Under the pieces are notes generated by a model. That model did not search any database, had not been told where the DNA came from, and saw nothing but the letters and a program-made list of their open reading frames with translations. A stretch of DNA of 64,000 nt. It comes from Massilistercora timonensis. Lineage in GTDB: Bacteria > Bacillota > Clostridia > Lachnospirales > Lachnospiraceae. This document shows positions 33,820 to 42,261 of the stretch, in pieces. Numbering within the stretch: the first letter of the stretch is position 1; the number at the start of each line of letters is the position of its first letter. The DNA lies in NCBI RefSeq assembly GCF_900312975.1, contig NZ_LT990039.1, positions 1,116,001-1,180,000 on the forward strand, read 5' to 3'. Both the position numbers and the translations under genes were made by a program.

Positions 33820-34800
33820 TTATTCCCACTCGATGGTTCCCGTCGGCTTCGGCGTCAGGTCGTAGCACACCCGGTTCACACCCGGTACTTCTTTGGTGAT
33901 CCGGTCAGTGATGTGCTGCAGCAGGGCGAAGGGCACATCCTCCACCGTAGCTGTCATAGCGTCCTTGGTATTCACGGCACGGATGATCACCGGCCACTCA
34001 AAGGAGCGCTTGCCTTCTTTCACACCCACAGACTTGAAGTCCGGGATGATGGTGAAATACTGCCATACCTTGCCTTCCAGGCCGTTCTCCGCGAATTCCT
34101 CCCTGAGGATGGCGTCTGACTCCCGGACAGCCTCCAGACGGTCTCTGGTGATAGCGCCAAGGCACCGCACCCCAAGTCCCGGTCCCGGGAAGGGCTGACG
34201 GTATACCATGCCGTCCGGCAGGCCAAGGGCCTTACCTACCACCCGCACTTCGTCCTTGAAAAGCAGCTTCAGGGGCTCTACCAGCTCAAACTGCAGATCC
34301 TCCGGCAGACCGCCCACGTTATGGTGAGCCTTCACGCCGTCGCTCTCCAGGATGTCAGGATAGATAGTTCCCTGGGCCAGGAACTCGATCCCCTCCAGCT
34401 TTCTCGCCTCTTCTTCAAATACCCGGATAAATTCCGCGCCGATGATTTTACGCTTCTGCTCCGGTTCCTCCACCCCTTCCAGCTTGTCAAGGAAGCGGTC
34501 GATGGCGTCTACATACACCAGGTTGGCGTCCATCTCATCCCGGAACACCTGAACCACCTGCTCCGGCTCGCCTTTGCGCAGCAGACCGTGGTTCACATGG
34601 ACGCACACCAGTTGTTTGCCGATGGCCTTGATAAGAAGCGCCGCCACAACAGAGGAATCCACTCCTCCGGACAGAGCCAGCAGCACCTTTTTGTCGCCTA
34701 CCTGCTCCTGGATCTCTTTTACCTGTTCTTCAATAAATGCCTCCGCCAGTTCACTGGTTGTAATACGGACCATATCGTCCGGACGTTTGTTGTTATCCAT
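33820..34800 (-). CDS. guaA: GMP synthase ATP-pyrophosphatase subunit, no GATase domain
   Basis: 326 aa. Covers only the XMP-adenylating and dimerisation domains of GMP synthase: P-loop LLALSGGVDSS (about 40-50), YRQPFPGPGLGVRCLG, and the conserved C-terminus PTGTIEWE. The glutamine amidotransferase half (about 190 residues) that normally precedes it is absent. The gene has its own AAGGAG site and promoter, so it is a genuine stand-alone subunit like archaeal GuaAb, not a truncation. It would need either free ammonia or a separate GATase subunit to convert XMP to GMP. No such partner is in the window. Confidence 0.9.
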   Translation of the reverse strand: MDNNKRPDDMVRITTSELAEAFIEEQVKEIQEQVGDKKVLLALSGGVDSSVVAALLIKAIGKQLVCVHVNHGLLRKGEPEQVVQVFRDEMDANLVYVDAIDRFLDKLEGVEEPEQKRKIIGAEFIRVFEEEARKLEGIEFLAQGTIYPDILESDGVKAHHNVGGLPEDLQFELVEPLKLLFKDEVRVVGKALGLPDGMVYRQPFPGPGLGVRCLGAITRDRLEAVRESDAILREEFAENGLEGKVWQYFTIIPDFKSVGVKEGKRSFEWPVIIRAVNTKDAMTATVEDVPFALLQHITDRITKEVPGVNRVCYDLTPKPTGTIEWE

Positions 34801-34853
34801 CCCTTTTATCTCCTTTTTTCGTAAAATGATGAACCCTTTGTAAACCTAAAGAT

Positions 34854-34882
34854 ATTATAGAGGAAAAATCAGCGAAGGGCAA
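34854..34882 (-). promoter_or_regulatory. guaA promoter
   Basis: On minus: TTGCCC, 17-base spacer, TATAAT, about 50 bases before the start codon. Confidence 0.7.
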
Positions 34883-34889
34883 CCGGATT

Positions 34890-36356
34890 TCACGCTTCTT
34901 TCTTTCCCCCTGCCACGCCGCAGTAGATCACAAATGCCAGGAACAAAACGGCGATGGCCATCCATCCTGCCAGGGCCGCCGTGCCCATAGGCGCGAACTT
35001 GTCATAGTATCCCTTCAGGTAGATCACCATGATGATCAGCGGGATCCCGTAAGCCACATAATTCTTAAGTCCCCGGGGGAATCTGGGGCCCTTGCCGGTA
35101 TTGGCCTCTTCCAGGAACTTCTCCCAGCCCCAGCCGTTCTTCCGGGTACAGAAGAGCACATAGCCAAGGCTGCCCAGAGGAAGCAGGTTGTTGGACACGA
35201 TAAAGTCCTCCAGATCCATGATGGTGCTTCCCTCCCCCAGCGGCTGGAAGCCTGCCAGTACATTGAAGCCCAGCACGCAGGGCATGCTCAGCAGGATGAT
35301 CAGCACCGCGCTCACGATCACGCTCTTACTCCGGGACCATCCGAACAGGTCCATGTCAAAGGAAATAATATTCTCAAATACCGCCACTACCGTGGTAAAC
35401 GCGGCAAAGGTCAGGAACAGGAAGAAAAGCCCGCCCCAGAACGCGCCGCCCGGAATCTGGGCGAAAATATTGGGGATAGTGATAAAGATCAGGCTGGGAC
35501 CGGATCCCGGCTCGATGCCAAAGGCAAAACAGGCCGGAATGATGATGAATCCCGCCGTCAGCGCCACACTGGTATCCAGGGCTGTGATGCTCACCGCCTC
35601 CCCCAGAAGCGCCCGGTCTTTAGGCATATAGCTTCCGAAGATCATCATGGCGCCGATACCGATGGACAGGGTAAAGAAGGACTGGCTCAGGGCCGCGAAG
35701 ATCACATTTCCAATGCCCTGCTCCGCCATCTTGGCAAAATCCGGAACCAGGTAGAAATGAATTCCCTCTCCCGCTCCCTCCATGAATACAGAGTGGATCG
35801 CCAGAATGATCATCAGTACCAGCAGAATGGACATCATGAACTTAGACGCCCGCTCGATCCCTTTCTGGATCCCGAACACGCACACCGCGAATCCGATCAC
35901 GCAGATCAGGATGGTCCAGAAAGCCATCACCGGCAGGTTGCCCATCACTTCAGAGAAGGCCGCCGTCACTTCCTCGGTGCTGGCGCCGTTGAAATCACCT
36001 TTGATACTCTTAAAACAGTAATACAGAAGCCATCCGCCTACGGTGGTGTAGAACATCATCAGAAGATAGCTTCCCACGATACCGATCCATTTCGTCCAGT
36101 GCCACTTCGTCCCTTCCGGCGCCAGCTTCTCAAAGGAAGCCGCCACGCTGAACCGGCTGGCACGTCCGATGGAAAACTCACATACCAGGACGGGGATCCC
36201 CATGATCAGCAAAAAGATCAGGTAGATCAAAATAAATGCCGCCCCTCCATATTCCCCGCAAAGATACGGGAATTTCCATACATTTCCGATCCCGATGGCA
36301 CACCCTGCGGATACCAGGATGAACCCGATCCGGGAACCGAATGTTTCTCTCTTCAT
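34890..36356 (-). CDS. Sodium-dependent (NSS/SNF) amino-acid transporter
   Basis: 488 aa with about 11-12 TM helices. The N-terminal Na+-binding stretch SAGCAIGIGNVWKFPYLCG is diagnostic of the neurotransmitter:sodium symporter family, whose bacterial members take up amino acids such as leucine, tryptophan or tyrosine. The start at ATG 36356 (MKRETFGSRIGFIL) was chosen over 36389 because it matches the family N-terminus and has a GA-rich site upstream. A promoter and a terminator-like hairpin precede it, suggesting leader control. Confidence 0.92.
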   Translation of the reverse strand: MKRETFGSRIGFILVSAGCAIGIGNVWKFPYLCGEYGGAAFILIYLIFLLIMGIPVLVCEFSIGRASRFSVAASFEKLAPEGTKWHWTKWIGIVGSYLLMMFYTTVGGWLLYYCFKSIKGDFNGASTEEVTAAFSEVMGNLPVMAFWTILICVIGFAVCVFGIQKGIERASKFMMSILLVLMIILAIHSVFMEGAGEGIHFYLVPDFAKMAEQGIGNVIFAALSQSFFTLSIGIGAMMIFGSYMPKDRALLGEAVSITALDTSVALTAGFIIIPACFAFGIEPGSGPSLIFITIPNIFAQIPGGAFWGGLFFLFLTFAAFTTVVAVFENIISFDMDLFGWSRSKSVIVSAVLIILLSMPCVLGFNVLAGFQPLGEGSTIMDLEDFIVSNNLLPLGSLGYVLFCTRKNGWGWEKFLEEANTGKGPRFPRGLKNYVAYGIPLIIMVIYLKGYYDKFAPMGTAALAGWMAIAVLFLAFVIYCGVAGGKKEA

Positions 36357-36385
36357 TCCTCTCGTCTCCCTTCTATCCTTGAACA

Positions 36386-36413
36386 GCAAAACAGAAGCCC
36401 TCTCCGGCTTCTG
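36386..36413 (-). terminator. Terminator-like hairpin in the NSS transporter leader
   Basis: 8-bp stem (36392-36399 with 36406-36413), six-base loop, then TTTT on minus. It lies downstream of a good promoter and 30 bases before the transporter start. It may end ptsP transcripts or attenuate the transporter. Confidence 0.65.
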
Positions 36414-36427
36414 TCCGCTACCTTTCT

Positions 36428-36456
36428 ATTTTACTGTAAGATCTTCATTCTGTCCA
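36428..36456 (-). promoter_or_regulatory. Promoter upstream of the NSS transporter leader
   Basis: On minus: TGGACA, 17-base spacer, TAAAAT, in the ptsP/transporter spacer. Confidence 0.6.
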
Positions 36457-36463
36457 GATAAAA

Positions 36464-38119
36464 TCACGAATTTTCCGCCCCTGCCCGGCTGTTCCGGATG
36501 ACCTCCCTAAGAGGCAGGATACTGGCAGGTGGAACCGAAAGCTCGTCCACCCCCATCTTCACAAAGACTTTCGTCAGCTCCGGGTCTGATCCCAGATCCC
36601 CGCAGATCCCCACCCGGCAGCCTTGTGCGTGTCCGTTTTCCACCACCATCCGGATCATCCGCAGGATCGCCGGATGACGGGGATCGTAGTAAGCGCCAAG
36701 ATTCCCGTTCTGCCGGTCCACTGCCAGGGTATACTGGGTCAGGTCGTTGGTCCCGATACTGAAGAAATCTACCTCCGCCGCCAGTTCCCGGCTGATCATC
36801 ACAGCCGCCGGCGTCTCGATCATCACCCCCTGGGGGAAGTCCTTCCAGGGGATTCCTTCTTTCGTCAGTTCTTCCCTGGCCTCCTTAAGGACCTCCTGGA
36901 TCTTCTGCACTTCCGCGACCGAGATGATCAGGGGATACATCACTTCCAGGTTTCCCCAGACACTGGCTCTGAGAAGGGCCCGCAGCTGGGTGCGAAATAA
37001 CTCCCTGCGCTCCAGGCACAGCCGGATCCCCCGGCAGCCAAGGGCCGGATTCTCCTCCCGGGCCATCCTAAGATACGCTGCCTGCTTGTCCGCTCCTGCG
37101 TCCAGGGTTCGGATCACCACCCGCTTCCCCTGCATCTTCTGCAGCACGGACTTATACTCCAGGTACTGCTCTTCCTCCGACGGGCTCTCCTCCCGTCCCA
37201 GATAGAGATATTCACTGCGGAAAAGCCCCACGCCCGCTCCGTCCTGATCCAGGACTTCCTCTATATCCCGGGCGCTTCCGATATTGGCCATCAGCTGGAT
37301 CTCTTTCCCGTCCAGCGTCACGTCCCCGGCTCCTTTCAGCTTCTCAAGCCGCGCCCTCTCTTCACTCTCTTCCCGTTGCCGCCTGCGGTGTCCCTCCAGC
37401 ACATCCGCTTCCGGGTCCAGGATCACAAGCCCTTCTTCACCGTCCAGCACTGCCATTCTCCCATTCCAGTCCGCCCCCACCGGGACGCCCAGGATGGCCG
37501 GGATCCCCATGGTCCGGGCCAGGATCGCCGTGTGGGAGGCAACCGAGCCCTGTTCCGTCACGATCCCCGCGATCCGGGACGGGTCCATCCGCAGAGTGTC
37601 GCTGGGAGACAGGTCCTTCGCCGCCAGGATCACCGGATCCTCTCCCGCCGGCAGGACTCCCCCGCTCCCTTCTTCCAGAAGCCCCTCTTCTTCCCGGAGA
37701 TTCTCCAGAAGCCGCCGGGTGATGTCCCGGATATCCGCTTCCCTTGCCCGGAAGTATTCATCCTCCATCCGGGCGAACATCCGGGCATAATGCTCCCCCG
37801 CGGCAGCCACCGCATACTCCGCGTTGACCTTCTCTTTCTCGATCATTTCCGTGATACAGGCATGAAAGTCCTCATCCTGCAGGATCGTCACATGGGCCGC
37901 AAAAATCTGGGCGCCGGATTCTCCCACCTCCTGCGCCGCTCTCCCGGCCAGTTCTTCCAATTGCCCGGCAGCCGCTTCCTTCGCCTGGCAGAACCGGGCC
38001 AGCTCCGCCGCCGGGTCCTTCCCCTCCTCCCGCCGCACTTCCTGCACCTTTCGGGAATAGAAGAAGACCTTCCCTGCCGCGATCTTATTTAAGACGGATC
38101 TTCCTGTGTACTGCTCCAT
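36464..38119 (-). CDS. ptsP: Phosphoenolpyruvate-protein phosphotransferase (PTS enzyme I)
   Basis: 551 aa cytoplasmic enzyme I. The phosphorylated His is at about 196 in GSVASHTAILARTMG. The PEP-binding TIM barrel holds LFRSEYLYLGRE and SIGTNDLTQYTLAVDRQNG, the standard signatures. It transfers phosphate from PEP to HPr and so drives sugar PTS uptake. The first codons overlap the end of lgt by 31 bases, so translation is coupled. The N-terminal HPr-binding part is somewhat divergent from other enzyme I sequences, but all catalytic motifs are intact. Confidence 0.93.
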   Translation of the reverse strand: MEQYTGRSVLNKIAAGKVFFYSRKVQEVRREEGKDPAAELARFCQAKEAAAGQLEELAGRAAQEVGESGAQIFAAHVTILQDEDFHACITEMIEKEKVNAEYAVAAAGEHYARMFARMEDEYFRAREADIRDITRRLLENLREEEGLLEEGSGGVLPAGEDPVILAAKDLSPSDTLRMDPSRIAGIVTEQGSVASHTAILARTMGIPAILGVPVGADWNGRMAVLDGEEGLVILDPEADVLEGHRRRQREESEERARLEKLKGAGDVTLDGKEIQLMANIGSARDIEEVLDQDGAGVGLFRSEYLYLGREESPSEEEQYLEYKSVLQKMQGKRVVIRTLDAGADKQAAYLRMAREENPALGCRGIRLCLERRELFRTQLRALLRASVWGNLEVMYPLIISVAEVQKIQEVLKEAREELTKEGIPWKDFPQGVMIETPAAVMISRELAAEVDFFSIGTNDLTQYTLAVDRQNGNLGAYYDPRHPAILRMIRMVVENGHAQGCRVGICGDLGSDPELTKVFVKMGVDELSVPPASILPLREVIRNSRAGAENS

Positions 38120-38862
38120 GTTCCTTTCCCCTTTCCCCAGGCCAGCAGAAGAAGTCCTGCCGCCAGTATAAAGATGGAGATAAACTGGGATGTACTAAGG
38201 GCTCCCACGCTCCCACGCTCCAGGTCGCCCCGGAAGAATTCCAGTACAAACCGGCCGACGCTGTAGAACACCAGGTAGCACCCGGCCACGATCTTGTCCT
38301 TCTTCACATGCCGGGCGATCAGGCACAGCACGGCAAAGTTCAGGAAATCCAGCAGGCTGGAATAGATCTGGGTGGGGATCAGCGCCACCCCGTTGGGAGC
38401 GAAATCCGAGTTCTGGAAGGTGATGGACAGCGCCGACGTGGTCTCCCGCCCGTAGCAGCACCCCGCCAGCAGACAGCCGATCCGTCCAAAGCCCTGGGCA
38501 AGGGCGATAGCAGGCGCCACCAGGTCAAAATATTTCCAGAAATCCTGCTTTTTGATCCGGCAGGCCACATATCCTGCCAGCACGCCTCCGATAATGCCGC
38601 CGTACACCACAAACCCTTCCGAGAGCAGAAGGCTGAAATCCTTGAGAAGTTTATCCAGGATAGTCAGATAGTAACAAAGCTTGGCCCCCAGAAGCCCGAA
38701 GATGATCGAACTGAAGAACAGGATATAGACCATATCCGTATCCATCCCACGCTTCCTGGCCCGGTACTCCGTCACAAGGTAAGCCGCGGCAAATCCAATG
38801 CCGATCATCAGTCCGTAGCCGTGTATAGTAAATTTCCCAATGGTAAGCAAATCGTTGTGCAT
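38089..38862 (-). CDS. lgt: Prolipoprotein diacylglyceryl transferase
   Basis: 257 aa, seven-TM membrane enzyme that attaches diacylglycerol to the lipobox Cys of prolipoproteins. Signature GRIGCLLAGCCYGRE (the Lgt GRxGN-type motif) at about residues 127-141, the HGYGLMIGIGF start, and the C-terminal VGRFVLEFFRGD. The overlap with ptsP indicates a lgt-ptsP operon. A client lipoprotein is encoded at 48438-49475. Confidence 0.94.
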   Translation of the reverse strand: MHNDLLTIGKFTIHGYGLMIGIGFAAAYLVTEYRARKRGMDTDMVYILFFSSIIFGLLGAKLCYYLTILDKLLKDFSLLLSEGFVVYGGIIGGVLAGYVACRIKKQDFWKYFDLVAPAIALAQGFGRIGCLLAGCCYGRETTSALSITFQNSDFAPNGVALIPTQIYSSLLDFLNFAVLCLIARHVKKDKIVAGCYLVFYSVGRFVLEFFRGDLERGSVGALSTSQFISIFILAAGLLLLAWGKGKGTWSSTQEDPS

Positions 38863-38938
38863 ATCATTTCTCCCTGCGTTTTTATTGCTTTCCTAACTAT
38901 AGCATATTTGGAACCGATTAAAAAGCCCAATCTGCTTC

Positions 38939-38969
38939 TTGACCCGCCCCTGCTCTCTGGTGTTATAAT
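38939..38969 (+). promoter_or_regulatory. Promoter of the ABC exporter gene
   Basis: TTGACC, 19-base spacer, TATAAT. The -10 lies inside the palindrome at 38963-38998. Confidence 0.6.
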
Positions 38970-38998
38970 AGCGTCAGTGTATACTGGCGCTATTATAA
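38963..38998. promoter_or_regulatory. 36-bp near-palindrome over the exporter promoter
   Basis: Arms TTATAATAGCGTCAGTGT and the inverse complement of TTATAATAGCGCCAGTAT, 16 of 18 positions matching. It covers the -10 and probable start point, so it is either an operator or a 5'-end hairpin of the mRNA. Confidence 0.65.
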
Positions 38999-39023
38999 TC
39001 TGATGGAAAGGAAGTCTTCCCTT

Positions 39024-40742
39024 ATGTCTGCACTGCGAAAATTTATTCATTATTATCAACCTTATAAAACCGTATTTTTCCTGGATCTTTTCTGCGCCAC
39101 TTTCATAAGCGTGGTAGATCTTCTCTATCCCCAGTTTTTGCGGACTGCCATCGACCGCCTGTTTACCGGGGACAGGGAAACCATCCTCCATGCCCTGCCT
39201 CTGATCGGCCTCGGGCTTTTCATTATGTACGTGCTCCAAAGCCTGTGCAAATATTACGTCAGCTACCAGGGACACATGATGGGCGCCCACATGGAACGGG
39301 ACATGCGCTCCCGCCTCTTTGACCACTATGAGAAGCTATCCTTCTCCTACTATAATCAGAACAACTCCGGCCAGATGATGAGCAAGCTGGTCTCCGACCT
39401 CTTCGACATCGCGGAATTCGCCCACCACGGCCCGGAGAACCTGTTCATTTCCCTCATCAAGATCATAGGTTCCTTTATCTTCCTGTTCCTGATCAACTGG
39501 CAGCTGGCCATTCCGCTGCTTGCCCTGGTGATCTGCATGCTGATCTTCTCCATCAGCCAGAACAGGCGGATGCAGGCCACCTTCCTGGACAACCGCCGCA
39601 AGATCGGGGATGTGAACGCCAGCCTCCAGGATACCCTGGCCGGCATCCGGGTGGTACAGTCCTTCGCCAACGAAGACATTGAACGGGAGAAATTCGCCAG
39701 AAGCAATCAGGGATTCCTCCGCTCCAAGGACGCCAACTACAAATGTATGGGCGATTTCACCGGAGGGAATCTTTTCTTCCAGGGTATGATGTACCTGGTG
39801 ACCCTGGTCTACGGCGGCTATCTCATCGCCCAGGGCCGGATGGACGTAGTGGATCTGTCCATGTACGCTCTCTATATCGGCATCTTTATCAGTCCTATCC
39901 AGATCCTGGTAGAACTGATGGAGATGATGCAGAAAGGTCTCTCCGGCTTTCGCCGATACCTGGATGTGATGGGCACAGAGATCGAGATCCAGGACAAGCC
40001 GGACGCAAAGCCTCTCACTGATATCAAGGGCACTGTCACCTATGAAGACGTATCCTTCCACTATCCGGATGATGACGCCCCGGTGCTGGAGCATGTCACC
40101 TTTGAGATCCAGGCCGGCCGTTCCGTGGCTCTGGTAGGGCCTTCCGGCTCCGGCAAGACCACTATCTGCAACCTGCTGCCCCGGTTCTACGATGTGACCG
40201 GCGGCCGGGTGCTGATCGACGGCAAGGATGTGCGGGACCTGACCCTTTCCTCCCTGCGGGGACAGATCGGCATCGTCCAGCAGGACGTCTACCTCTTCTG
40301 CGGCACCATCCGGGAAAATATTGCCTACGGCAAGCCCGGCGCCTCCGAAGAAGAAATCGTGGAAGCGGCCAGAAGGGCCAACATCCACGACTTTATCGTA
40401 AGTCTTCCCGAAGGCTATGACACTTATGTAGGAGAGCGGGGCACTCGGCTCTCCGGCGGACAGAAGCAGCGCATCTCCATTGCCAGAGTTTTCTTAAAGA
40501 ACCCGCCCATCCTGATCCTGGACGAGGCCACCAGCGCCCTGGACAACGAGAGCGAACGCTGGATCCAGAAGAGCCTGGACGCCCTGTCCCACAACCGTAC
40601 TACTATCACCATCGCCCACCGGCTGTCCACCATCCAGAATGCCGACGAGATCCTGGTGGTGGCTGACAACGGCATCGCGGAGCGGGGCACCCATGAGGAA
40701 CTGCTTGCCCTCGGGGGGATCTACGCCGGGTATTACCGGTAA
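39024..40742 (+). CDS. ABC exporter, fused membrane and ATPase domains
   Basis: 572 aa half-transporter that works as a dimer. Six TM helices in residues about 15-310, then an ATPase domain: Walker A GPSGSGKTT, signature LSGGQKQRISIARVFL, Walker B ILILDEATSALD, and H-loop IAHRLST. It is a MsbA/LmrA-like lipid or multidrug exporter. ATG 39024 (MSALRKFIHYY) is chosen because AAAGGAAG lies upstream; an in-frame ATG at 39003 sits just past the promoter palindrome with no binding site. MazG follows 46 bases later. Confidence 0.9.
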   Translation: MSALRKFIHYYQPYKTVFFLDLFCATFISVVDLLYPQFLRTAIDRLFTGDRETILHALPLIGLGLFIMYVLQSLCKYYVSYQGHMMGAHMERDMRSRLFDHYEKLSFSYYNQNNSGQMMSKLVSDLFDIAEFAHHGPENLFISLIKIIGSFIFLFLINWQLAIPLLALVICMLIFSISQNRRMQATFLDNRRKIGDVNASLQDTLAGIRVVQSFANEDIEREKFARSNQGFLRSKDANYKCMGDFTGGNLFFQGMMYLVTLVYGGYLIAQGRMDVVDLSMYALYIGIFISPIQILVELMEMMQKGLSGFRRYLDVMGTEIEIQDKPDAKPLTDIKGTVTYEDVSFHYPDDDAPVLEHVTFEIQAGRSVALVGPSGSGKTTICNLLPRFYDVTGGRVLIDGKDVRDLTLSSLRGQIGIVQQDVYLFCGTIRENIAYGKPGASEEEIVEAARRANIHDFIVSLPEGYDTYVGERGTRLSGGQKQRISIARVFLKNPPILILDEATSALDNESERWIQKSLDALSHNRTTITIAHRLSTIQNADEILVVADNGIAERGTHEELLALGGIYAGYYR

Positions 40743-40788
40743 TGGACAGCGCGCCCCTTGGGATCTCAAAGAAAAAGGAGTTACGAAC

Positions 40789-41262
40789 ATGACAAAATTC
40801 GAAGAATTTGAAGCCATCATCGCACGCCTGCGCGCTCCAAACGGGTGCCCCTGGGACCGGGAACAGACCCACGCCAGCTTGAAGAAAGGCTGCATCGAAG
40901 AGGCCGCCGAGGTGATCTGCGGGATCAACATCCTGGATCAGACCGGAGACCCGGAGAATCTCAAAGAAGAACTGGGCGATCTTCTGCTGCAGATCGTTAT
41001 GCATGCCCAGATCGCCAAAGAAGAAGGACTCTTCACCATGGACGATGTGATCCAGACCGTCATGGACAAAATGATCCGCCGTCACCCCCATGTATTTGGC
41101 ACGGTGGAAGTCGCCGATTCCGAGGAAGTCCTGACCAACTGGGCCGAGATCAAAAAGCAGGAAAAAGCCGGGAAAGAATGGGCCGAATCCTATCTTCCGG
41201 CCGCCTTCGACGAGGCGGAAGAACTGATCGACACCGCAAGAAAACGGAAAGGATTTGCATAG
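40789..41262 (+). CDS. mazG: MazG nucleoside triphosphate pyrophosphohydrolase
   Basis: 157 aa, a single MazG domain. The metal-binding helices show EEAAEVICGI and EELGDLLLQIV, with the leading LRAPNGCPWDREQTHASL. It hydrolyses NTPs to NMP and pyrophosphate, house-cleaning aberrant nucleotides. Start chosen at 40789 with AAAAAGGAG eight bases upstream; the open frame extends further 5' but overlaps the exporter. The family in E. coli has two MazG repeats; this is the short one-domain form common in clostridia. A REP-like repeat begins right after the stop. Confidence 0.93.
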   Translation: MTKFEEFEAIIARLRAPNGCPWDREQTHASLKKGCIEEAAEVICGINILDQTGDPENLKEELGDLLLQIVMHAQIAKEEGLFTMDDVIQTVMDKMIRRHPHVFGTVEVADSEEVLTNWAEIKKQEKAGKEWAESYLPAAFDEAEELIDTARKRKGFA

Positions 41263-41265
41263 TTG

Positions 41266-41323
41266 GGGACGTGGTATTTTCAAAAATACCACGTCCCAGA
41301 TTAAAAATACCCTGTCCCTTTTT
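41266..41323 (-). repeat. REP-like palindromic repeat, copy B
   Basis: Inverted relative to copy A. Palindrome 41266-41297 with 15-bp arms, then a CCCTGTCCCTTTTT box. It fills the gap between the convergent mazG and macrodomain genes and contributes the end of the latter. Confidence 0.85.
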
Positions 41324-42122
41324 GGATCAGTTTCTGATAGATGTGCAGGTCTTCATCCTTGAATACATTGATGATCACCTTGGACAATCTCATCCGGCTC
41401 AAGCACCGGTCGATGGTGTCCAGGGCGATCTGAGCCGCCAGTTTGTTGGGAAAATGAAACTCCCCGGTGGAGATACAGCAAAAGGCGATGGTGGAAAGTC
41501 CTTCCTGATCTGCCAGCTTAAGGCAGCTCTGGTAGCAGCTTCGTAATTCTTCTTTCTGCCGGTCTGTCACCTGCTGCCCCACCACAGGCCCAACGGTATG
41601 GATCACATGGCGGGCGGGCAGGTTATAGCCTGCTGTGATCCTGGCCTGTCCGGTTTTCTCTTCCCGACCCTCCTCTTCCATGATCCGGGCGCATTCGTTG
41701 CGGAGCTGGATCCCGGCCGCGGAATGGATGGCGTTGTCGATACAGCCGTGGCAGGGAACAAAACACCCCAGCAGCTGGCTGTTGGCCGCATTGACAATGG
41801 CGTCCGCCGCAAGCCGGGTGATGTCGCCCTGCCAGAGAGCAATCCGGTCCCCGTTCCGAAGTTCTGCCTCTGGAAATGTCTCCCAGACTGCCGGGATCTC
41901 TTCCGGCTGTACGATCCCTTTCTCTCTCGCCTCTTCCTGCAGCAGATTATCCTGAAGCTGCAGATACTCTTCGCTCGCCTCTCCCGGCCAGCGCACGTTC
42001 ATCAGGCTGCGGAGAAGACGGCGTCTCTCCTCTGGCCCGTCCGGGATCTCTATCACGGCGTACCCTAGATTCTCTTCCTTCAGAAGCTGGATCAGCCGGG
42101 TCACTTTCTCATCTCTGGTCAC
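41301..42122 (-). CDS. Zinc-type macrodomain ADP-ribosyl hydrolase
   Basis: 273 aa. The N-terminal ~85 residues are helical, and the rest is a macrodomain. ALWQGDITRLAADAIVNAAN binds ADP-ribose, and GCFVPCHGCIDNAIH carries the Cys/His pattern of zinc-containing macrodomains that remove ADP-ribose from proteins. GPVVGQQVTD and STGEFHFPN complete the fold. The last residues (KGTGYF) and the TAA stop are encoded by REP copy B. In other Firmicutes such enzymes sit in operons with a SirTM sirtuin; here none is adjacent, though a different sirtuin lies at 54629-55354. Confidence 0.9.
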   Translation of the reverse strand: MTRDEKVTRLIQLLKEENLGYAVIEIPDGPEERRRLLRSLMNVRWPGEASEEYLQLQDNLLQEEAREKGIVQPEEIPAVWETFPEAELRNGDRIALWQGDITRLAADAIVNAANSQLLGCFVPCHGCIDNAIHSAAGIQLRNECARIMEEEGREEKTGQARITAGYNLPARHVIHTVGPVVGQQVTDRQKEELRSCYQSCLKLADQEGLSTIAFCCISTGEFHFPNKLAAQIALDTIDRCLSRMRLSKVIINVFKDEDLHIYQKLIQKGTGYF

Positions 42123-42261
42123 GGTTTTCTTCCCTCCGTTCTCTCTCTTTCCCGCTTATTCTACCACGTTGCCGCAAAAGAGAAAAGAGCCCCTACTCTC
42201 TTCCTGTCCTCCGTGATATAATAACCCATATAGTTTCCATGCAACCCAGGAGGTTTGACAC

